Below are positions 61,301-64,000 of a stretch of 64,000 nucleotides of DNA, in pieces. The notes under the pieces are model-generated. The model did not search any database. It worked only from the letters and a program-made list of their open reading frames with translations, and was not told the origin of the DNA. The stretch is from Phoronis australis (lineage: Eukaryota; Phoronida; Phoronidae), in NCBI GenBank assembly GCA_002633005.1, contig NMRA01000152.1, positions 422,833 to 486,832 on the forward strand, in the 5' to 3' direction. The position numbers and the translations under genes were made by a program. Every line of letters starts with the position of its first letter. Within the stretch, counting starts at the first letter, position 1.

Positions 61301-63062
61301 TACCCTGCATAATCTGCTAATCACTTTCCTAGACACCAACCGGACATTTGACGAGGCAAGCGCTACCGCAGTATCAGCCATTATCTCTGCCTGTACACTC
61401 CCTAAGCCACCAGTAACACTTCGCTAAAACAAATAAACGTGGACTCTGTAATAATTTGATGTGGAGTGGTAAAGTCTATGAGTGGAGTGGCATCAACTGA
61501 AGCTCATCCCAACAATCTGTTGGTCGCTCATGGCTTAGTGAGTAAAATTCTAAGTAGTACAGTTTAATTGTTTTCAAAATGAAGTAGACAAACTTTGACA
61601 GAACTTTATTCGACTTTGCCAAACTTGGACAAACTTCTTTCCAGAATTATTCGGCAGTTTAGTTGAAATTTCGCGGCAATAAAATGTCATTTTTGTCCAA
61701 CCTTATTTACAGATTAATGTGACATTTTTGTGTCTAGCCACAAATAGTTTATTTTAAAATCGACTTGAAAGACAAGTTGAGATATTTGAGAAGACAATAG
61801 AAAATGTTCTACCATACTAAGAGTTTAATGCATGGTTTGTGTAAAGACTCACCTTGATAAAACTATCCAGCACCATGTCTAGAAGGTCTGCCACCTGTCC
61901 AATGTTACCCCAGATCTTAGCCTGGATGGAGGGGTACATCTCTACCTCGTCTATTGTCATGGAGATGAGCTTGTCAAGGATTGTGGCCACCTTCTGTCTT
62001 TTGTTATCATCTGAGTGCTTACAAAACCTGTGATACGACAGAAACAAATCAAATCCGGGAAAGTGATCGGTGCCTTCAGTTAGCATTCACATTTTATGCA
62101 TTGAAATTTTAATTATTTTTAAAATGGATATGATCAAATTATGCCTCTAGATATTTATGGAAGGTGAGAATAAGTGAAATTACTAGTTTGATGTACTTTT
62201 AGCATTAATCTAAGCAGACAGTATGGCTCAGTGGTTTGAGCTCCGGACTCCTGTTTGGGAGATCCTGATTCAAATCCTGGCTATACTGGCAGACCGAGCA
62301 TTGCACAAAGGTGTCTTCTTTCTACTCCTTTGAGCTCAGTCCTACTAATGAATGTATGCAATGGAGTGAATGAGAACCTGGATATAATGCGAAAGTGATT
62401 TCTGGGGATGTGCTATTATTTAAGAAAGAAAATATCTAAGAAAATCTTAGCAACCATAAAACAGGAGCACATTATCCCATAAAAGCACAACTGGTTTAAA
62501 CTGATGCTAAAATGCACTTGGTGTAATAAATGCTACAAATATGAATGTTGTTACAATCATAATAAAACACTGGACAAGGATGGCAGTTCCCACATCATAA
62601 AATCCTCGTTCTTCATTAGCACAGGAAAAAAAACGCATTGTATGATTGAAAAAGTTTTCAAAATGTAAGGCCACTAACACAAGTCTGAGTTGACTCACAA
62701 AAGATGTGAATGTTTTTCAGTGTCTCATTCAGGTTTTCGATTTCTTGTTTGTCTGCATTACATACTAACTAAATTTAATATAAAACAGTGATTATCAGCA
62801 CCCTACAACTGTGAGGCATTGTGGGTTAATAACACAAAATCCAAGAGAGGGCGCTGTAGTGTTGAATTGGTTCCCTACCTGGTCAACTGAGGGAGCCACG
62901 GAGTCATATACTCAAGACAGAGATGTTTCATCTCTATATTGGAGTTCCTGAAGCCTTGGATACATTCCTCTAGGAACTCTAGTGTCAGATGAGGCTCATT
63001 GGCTGCCAGCTTCTCACTAATGAACTTGATAAAGATGGTATTATTGGATGGAATACACAAGC
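40018..63062 (-). CDS. NF1: NF1 (neurofibromin), C-terminal 18 coding exons; 5' part lies beyond the window
   Basis: Neurofibromin is a large cytoplasmic Ras GTPase-activating protein that lowers Ras-GTP. Joining 18 minus-strand exons (counting the duplicated block once) gives about 937 residues that follow human neurofibromin in order from a segment after the Sec14-PH module to the C-terminus. Landmarks are [83 protein letters not shown] and the terminal GSFKRK. This is the C-terminal HEAT/ARM-like region plus a Ser/Pro-rich linker and basic tail. All junctions use GT-AG sites with matching phases. The catalytic GAP exons are not present here. The gene is convergent with the LHFPL gene. A 2.7 kb block with three exons occurs twice around an N gap and is best read as two alleles. 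Identification is from remembered family sequence; no search was run. Confidence 0.96.
43745..43795. repeat. 13-bp tandem repeat, four units
   Basis: ATGATCTTGTG starts at 43745, 43758, 43771 and 43784. Confidence 0.92.
45232..45376. repeat. Degenerate TAG/TAGTGG tract
   Basis: About 145 nt rich in TAG and GTAGT triplets in the NF1 intron; the minus strand is Tyr/His-coding but low complexity. Confidence 0.65.
45699..45838 (-). CDS. NF1: NF1 exon X17
   Basis: This exon has 140 nt, acceptor TGTTCCAG and donor CAGA|GTAAGT. It encodes [15 protein letters not shown] and SQQQLSYLQ, matching human HNLLDSKINTLLSLC and QTSYLQ. It is followed by a 5.3 kb intron. Confidence 0.95.
45839..47207 (-). 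other. NF1 intron X16-X17
   Basis: 1.4 kb intron containing a tRNA-like SINE remnant at about 46005-46072; otherwise nothing recognisable. Confidence 0.8.
46005..46072 (-). mobile_element. tRNA-like (SINE) fragment
   Basis: On the minus strand, TGGTAACGTCGTGG (plus 46052-46065) resembles an A box and GGATCGAATCAC (plus 46019-46030) a B box, with about 20 nt between them. There is no cloverleaf acceptor pairing, so a real tRNA is unlikely. It is distinct from the two SINEs above. Confidence 0.4.
47208..47308 (-). CDS. NF1: NF1 exon X16
   Basis: This exon of 101 nt has acceptor CATTTCAG and donor GTCAT|GTGAGT. It encodes [14 protein letters not shown] and [19 protein letters not shown], nearly identical to human neurofibromin. 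It ends with two bases of an Ile codon. Confidence 0.95.
47309..48417 (-). other. NF1 introns X14-X15 and X15-X16 (flanking exon 47678-47803)
   Basis: Two introns of 369 and 614 nt lie on either side of exon X15. I see nothing in them beyond splice sites. Confidence 0.8.
47678..47803 (-). CDS. NF1: NF1 exon X15
   Basis: This 126-nt exon (42 codons, phase 0) lies between TACCTACAG and GTCTTG|GTATGT. It encodes [12 protein letters not shown] and [15 protein letters not shown], matching human SVSESNVLLDEEVLTDPKIQ. Conservation resumes here after the linker. Confidence 0.94.
48418..48546 (-). CDS. NF1: NF1 exon X14 (linker)
   Basis: This exon has 129 nt (43 codons, phase 0 at both ends), from TGTGTAG to CCTAAG|GTAAGG. 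It encodes [18 protein letters not shown], then [15 protein letters not shown]. It occupies the position of the human segment with KSMSLD and the nuclear localisation signal, but is poorly conserved. It is assigned by splice sites, phase and position rather than by strong similarity. Confidence 0.8.
48547..50963 (-). other. NF1 intron X13-X14 (copy A side)
   Basis: 2.4 kb intron. From 49581 rightwards it belongs to the duplicated block and contains the 81-bp minisatellite with two units (50485-50628). The left part is unique and featureless. Confidence 0.8.
50485..50628. repeat. 81-bp minisatellite, two units (copy A)
   Basis: A truncated unit of about 66 nt followed by a full unit, each starting CCTCAAGG and ending in CGCCCACTTTG. 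It lies in the NF1 intron. The period is a multiple of three, which keeps one minus-strand frame open without being a gene. Confidence 0.85.
50964..51283 (-). CDS. NF1: NF1 exon X13, copy A (probable second allele)
   Basis: This 320-nt exon encodes the same protein as 54314-54633, with [10 protein letters not shown] at the start and SPQ at the end. Eight substitutions separate the copies and none changes an amino acid. Copy A is the one physically continuous with downstream exon X14. Confidence 0.92.
51524..51655 (-). CDS. NF1: NF1 exon X12, copy A (probable second allele)
   Basis: This 132-nt exon has the same boundaries and encoded sequence as 54872-55003. The single difference (CGC versus CGT for Arg) is silent. 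Confidence 0.92.
51781..51890 (+). repeat. Dispersed repeat in NF1 intron (also 55156-55265 and 59073-59160)
   Basis: Blocks GAGACATCT, TTGAGAACCAATCA, then AATAAAGTGCAG followed by TCAACAG-like sequence occur in the same order at 51781-51890, at its duplicate 55156-55265, and, more diverged, at 59073-59160. Confidence 0.6.
52118..52244 (-). CDS. NF1: NF1 exon X11, copy A (probable second allele)
   Basis: The 127-nt exon and both splice sites are identical to copy B at 55480-55606. It begins 58 bases from the left edge of the N gap. It probably represents the same exon from the other haplotype rather than an extra exon. Confidence 0.92.
52303..52858. other. Assembly gap, 556 N
   Basis: Unsequenced run exactly between the two copies of the NF1 block. 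If the copies are alleles, its true size is zero and the flanking contigs should be merged. Confidence 0.99.
53755..53979. repeat. 81-bp minisatellite, three units (copy B)
   Basis: Units start at 53755 (66 nt, truncated), 53821 and 53902 (81-nt period). Copy A has one unit fewer. Such copy-number change is typical of allelic minisatellites. Confidence 0.88.
54314..54633 (-). CDS. NF1: NF1 exon X13, copy B (Ser/Pro/His-rich linker)
   Basis: The 320-nt exon starts after CACTTAG with two bases of an Ala codon and ends at SPQ|GTAGAT. It begins with the conserved [10 protein letters not shown], then becomes a low-conservation Ser/Pro linker with YHHHP and [10 protein letters not shown]. Human neurofibromin is also Ser/Thr-rich after SEEVRSRC. 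Eight bases differ from copy A, all silent. Confidence 0.93.
54872..55003 (-). CDS. NF1: NF1 exon X12, copy B
   Basis: This 132-nt exon runs from CTATTTTAG to GGCTG|GTAGGT. It encodes [29 protein letters not shown] and [15 protein letters not shown], matching human GYRHPSP and CDKFEVNTQSVAYLA. It differs from copy A (51524-51655) by one silent base in an Arg codon. Confidence 0.95.
55480..55606 (-). CDS. NF1: NF1 exon X11, copy B
   Basis: This 127-nt exon has acceptor TTTTGTCAG and donor AAAG|GTATCT. It encodes [17 protein letters not shown] and [11 protein letters not shown]. It is identical in nucleotide sequence to the copy at 52118-52244. Copy B is the one physically continuous with upstream exon X10. 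Confidence 0.95.
56123..56263 (-). CDS. NF1: NF1 exon X10
   Basis: This exon has 141 nt (47 codons, phase 0 at both ends), with acceptor TGACATAG and donor GAG|GTATGT. It encodes [20 protein letters not shown] and [15 protein letters not shown], colinear with human neurofibromin. It is the last unique exon before the duplicated block. Confidence 0.95.
56264..58760 (-). other. NF1 introns X9-X10 and X8-X9 (flanking exon 57193-57273)
   Basis: Introns of 929 and 1,487 nt. A short motif, GGCTTCTATTAGA, occurs at about 56463 and again near 56667, suggesting a small repeat. Nothing else stands out. Confidence 0.75.
57193..57273 (-). CDS. NF1: NF1 exon X9
   Basis: This small exon of 81 nt (27 codons, phase 0 at both ends) lies between TTTGTCAG and AACAC|GTGAGT. 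It encodes [13 protein letters not shown] and [10 protein letters not shown], matching human ALESCL and LTKLQPLLNK. Confidence 0.93.
58761..58875 (-). CDS. NF1: NF1 exon X8
   Basis: This 115-nt exon has acceptor CATCTAG and donor CAAG|GTACCT. It encodes [19 protein letters not shown], then [19 protein letters not shown], corresponding to human FAFQYNPSLQPRALVVFGC. It ends at a codon boundary. Confidence 0.95.
59324..59456 (-). CDS. NF1: NF1 exon X7
   Basis: This 133-nt exon follows a short 166-nt intron. It is entered at ACACAG|GTAGCG; the alternative AG three bases later was rejected because X6 needs two bases to complete its Gly codon. It encodes [25 protein letters not shown] and [11 protein letters not shown], and ends in phase 2. 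Confidence 0.94.
59623..59775 (-). CDS. NF1: NF1 exon X6
   Basis: This 153-nt exon runs between CTGTTTCAG and CTTTG|GTAAGT. It encodes [28 protein letters not shown] and [16 protein letters not shown]. The [11 protein letters not shown] block is one of the best conserved stretches of the neurofibromin C-terminal half, and it makes the identification very firm. Confidence 0.96.
60175..60315 (-). CDS. NF1: NF1 exon X5
   Basis: This exon was found by looking for the segment missing between X4 and X6. It has 141 nt, starts after TTTCCAG with two bases of a Val codon, and ends AATG|GTAAGA with one base of a Glu codon. It encodes [28 protein letters not shown] and [10 protein letters not shown], strongly conserved with human neurofibromin. 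Confidence 0.95.
60585..60702 (-). CDS. NF1: NF1 exon X4
   Basis: This 118-nt exon, from CTTGCAG to GACG|GTGAGT, starts in phase 0 and leaves one base. It encodes [16 protein letters not shown] and [18 protein letters not shown], which is almost the human sequence. The last G joins the next exon to make Val. Confidence 0.95.
60703..61303 (-). other. NF1 intron X3-X4
   Basis: 601-nt intron of which 236 nt (60985-61220) is a MITE with terminal inverted repeats. The remainder shows nothing. Confidence 0.8.
60985..61220. mobile_element. MITE with 12-bp terminal inverted repeats and target duplication
   Basis: CAGGGCTTGGAA (60985-60996) is mirrored exactly by TTCCAAGCCCTG (61209-61220). TAGTGC directly flanks both ends (60979-60984 and 61221-61226). 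If the element is taken one base shorter at each end, the flanks agree at 7 of 8 bases, which would be the 8-bp duplication of hAT elements. The CAGGG terminus also fits hAT. The interior is A/G-rich with AAGAGGAAA repeats and no coding potential. Confidence 0.82.
61304..61423 (-). CDS. NF1: NF1 exon X3
   Basis: This exon has 120 nt and exactly 40 codons, between a GTTTTAG acceptor and an AGG|GTAAGC donor. It encodes [19 protein letters not shown] and [16 protein letters not shown], matching the human helical-repeat segment with [20 protein letters not shown]. It is short and easily missed because neither end lies in a long ORF. Confidence 0.94.
61853..62027 (-). CDS. NF1: NF1 exon X2
   Basis: This 175-nt exon starts with the one base that completes the Arg codon from X1 and ends at a codon boundary (ATCAAG|GTGAGT). 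It encodes [12 protein letters not shown], then [15 protein letters not shown] and [11 protein letters not shown], which align without gaps to human neurofibromin. Confidence 0.95.
62028..62878 (-). other. NF1 intron X1-X2
   Basis: 851-nt intron carrying a tRNA-derived SINE (62213-62423) inserted opposite to the gene's direction of transcription. Confidence 0.85.
62213..62423 (+). mobile_element. tRNA-derived SINE, copy 2
   Basis: It has a better preserved RNA polymerase III promoter: A box TGGCTCAGTGG at 62224-62234 and B box GATTCAAATCC at 62267-62277, at tRNA-like spacing. The body, with GAGCTCAGTC and GAGTGAATGAGAACCTGGAT, matches copy 1. It is inserted in the NF1 intron between X1 and X2. 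Confidence 0.85.
62879..63062 (-). CDS. NF1: NF1 exon X1 (first in window)
   Basis: The 184-nt exon is entered after a TTTTCCAG acceptor and left at ACCAG|GTAGGG. It opens with two bases of a split Gly codon and ends with two bases of an Arg codon. It encodes [13 protein letters not shown] and [14 protein letters not shown], both nearly identical to human neurofibromin. The preceding exon was not found before the window ends at 64000. Confidence 0.95.
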
Positions 63063-64000
63063 CTGGAAAACAAGAATGCAGTATCGCAGTCATTATTGAC
63101 CTTTGACACCATCTTGTGGTTAAGTCTCCACTAATAGTGCACAAAAATTGGCAAAATAGTCGTTTTTCTGGTTTCCAAATGCCGATTACTTTACAACACA
63201 TTGTGGAAACTTCACCAAATGTTGTTATATGACATCTACACGACACAACACGACCTATGCTAGTAAATAGACTAAAGTTATGAATGCTAAATGGGCATCG
63301 TCTAATCACTAAAACAGATGTTTTTAAAATCCCACAAAGAGACCGCTAGCATAAAGTTCAAAATGGAATACATCCAGTTAGTAGTGGTGACTTTTCCCAT
63401 TCAAGCAATAAATGAACTCCATTCAGTCCAAGGTTTTATAATGTGTAATGAAAAATGTTAATTCACTGTATAAAGTAAACAAAACAAAGGGTTCCACAAA
63501 AAATATGATACATAATCATGCTTTTCAAAGATGATAAACTGCCTGCGGCTTTAACTTTTCACCATCACCAACAGGCAAAGGTCAACCAACAGCGTCACAC
63601 AGAAAACATGTTATCAGAAAATTAGGATTGAGTGTGGCTACTATGGTAATCTTCACTGGTTTAGCTTGATATAGAAATATTCTGCTGGTTGTTTTGGTAA
63701 AAGGCAACACAACACATGAAAATGTCATTGGGAGATATAAAATTTACAGCAATGTCTGCATTGGAATTACAAAAATTATTTTGCACAAAAATATTTGCCA
63801 AAATGGTCATTTTTTTGACTTTTCACAGACCGATTGCAATGTTAGAGATGATGAGAAATTGAACAAGTGTTTTTTTACTGTAATTATACAGGACATACTA
63901 CATTAGTAATCAAACAGATTGAAGTTAATGCTCATTTTTTGAGAAATATGACAAAATGCATTTCCATGTGTTGGCCATATTGTGTGATAAATATGTGAAA
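63063..64000 (-). other. NF1 intron upstream of X1, runs off the window
   Basis: No exon found. Part of it resembles diverged dispersed-repeat sequence seen elsewhere in the window (CTTCACCAAATGTTGTTAT near 63211). Confidence 0.7.

Overview
This window is nuclear DNA from an animal. Genes are split by GT-AG introns of about 0.2 to 23 kb, intergenic DNA is AT-rich, and there are tRNA-derived SINEs, short inverted-repeat elements and minisatellites. No prokaryotic signal (operons, ribosome binding sites, long uninterrupted ORFs) is present. The recognised proteins are clearly animal but quite diverged from vertebrates, so an invertebrate, probably marine, is likely; the exact phylum cannot be read from the sequence.

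Layout. (1) 1-8,240: repeats plus two well-bounded, phase-compatible minus-strand exons (1223-1383 and 2818-2988) of a gene I do not recognise. (2) 8,241-about 33,920, plus strand: a complete LHFPL-family four-pass membrane protein gene, 206 aa, with two coding exons separated by a 22.9 kb intron. The intron holds a SINE, an 18-bp minisatellite and several dispersed repeats. (3) About 33,920-35,960: convergent intergenic DNA. (4) About 35,960-64,000, minus strand: the 3' part of the neurofibromin gene NF1. I reconstruct 18 successive coding exons (about 937 residues) down to the stop codon at 40,018. They cover the C-terminal HEAT-like region and tail. The RasGAP and Sec14-PH exons lie beyond the right edge of the window.

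Most important observation: three NF1 exons and their introns occur twice, at 49,581-52,302 and 52,859-55,664, on either side of a 556-base run of N. The copies are the same piece of the gene. Their coding differences are all silent (9 of 9 by my comparison) and their introns differ by scattered substitutions and indels, including a two-versus-three unit minisatellite. Copy A stops at the gap exactly where copy B continues into unique sequence, and copy B starts at the gap exactly where copy A arrives from unique sequence. This is the expected pattern of two alleles left side by side in an assembly, rather than a true exon duplication. The duplication is in frame (193 codons), so an automatic gene model would carry it unnoticed.

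LHFPL and NF1 are convergent, with about 2 kb between their candidate poly(A) signals, and are functionally unrelated as far as is known. I found no new biological system; the noteworthy items are the assembly duplication, the unidentified minus-strand gene, and several small mobile or palindromic elements, two of them probably inside the NF1 3' UTR.
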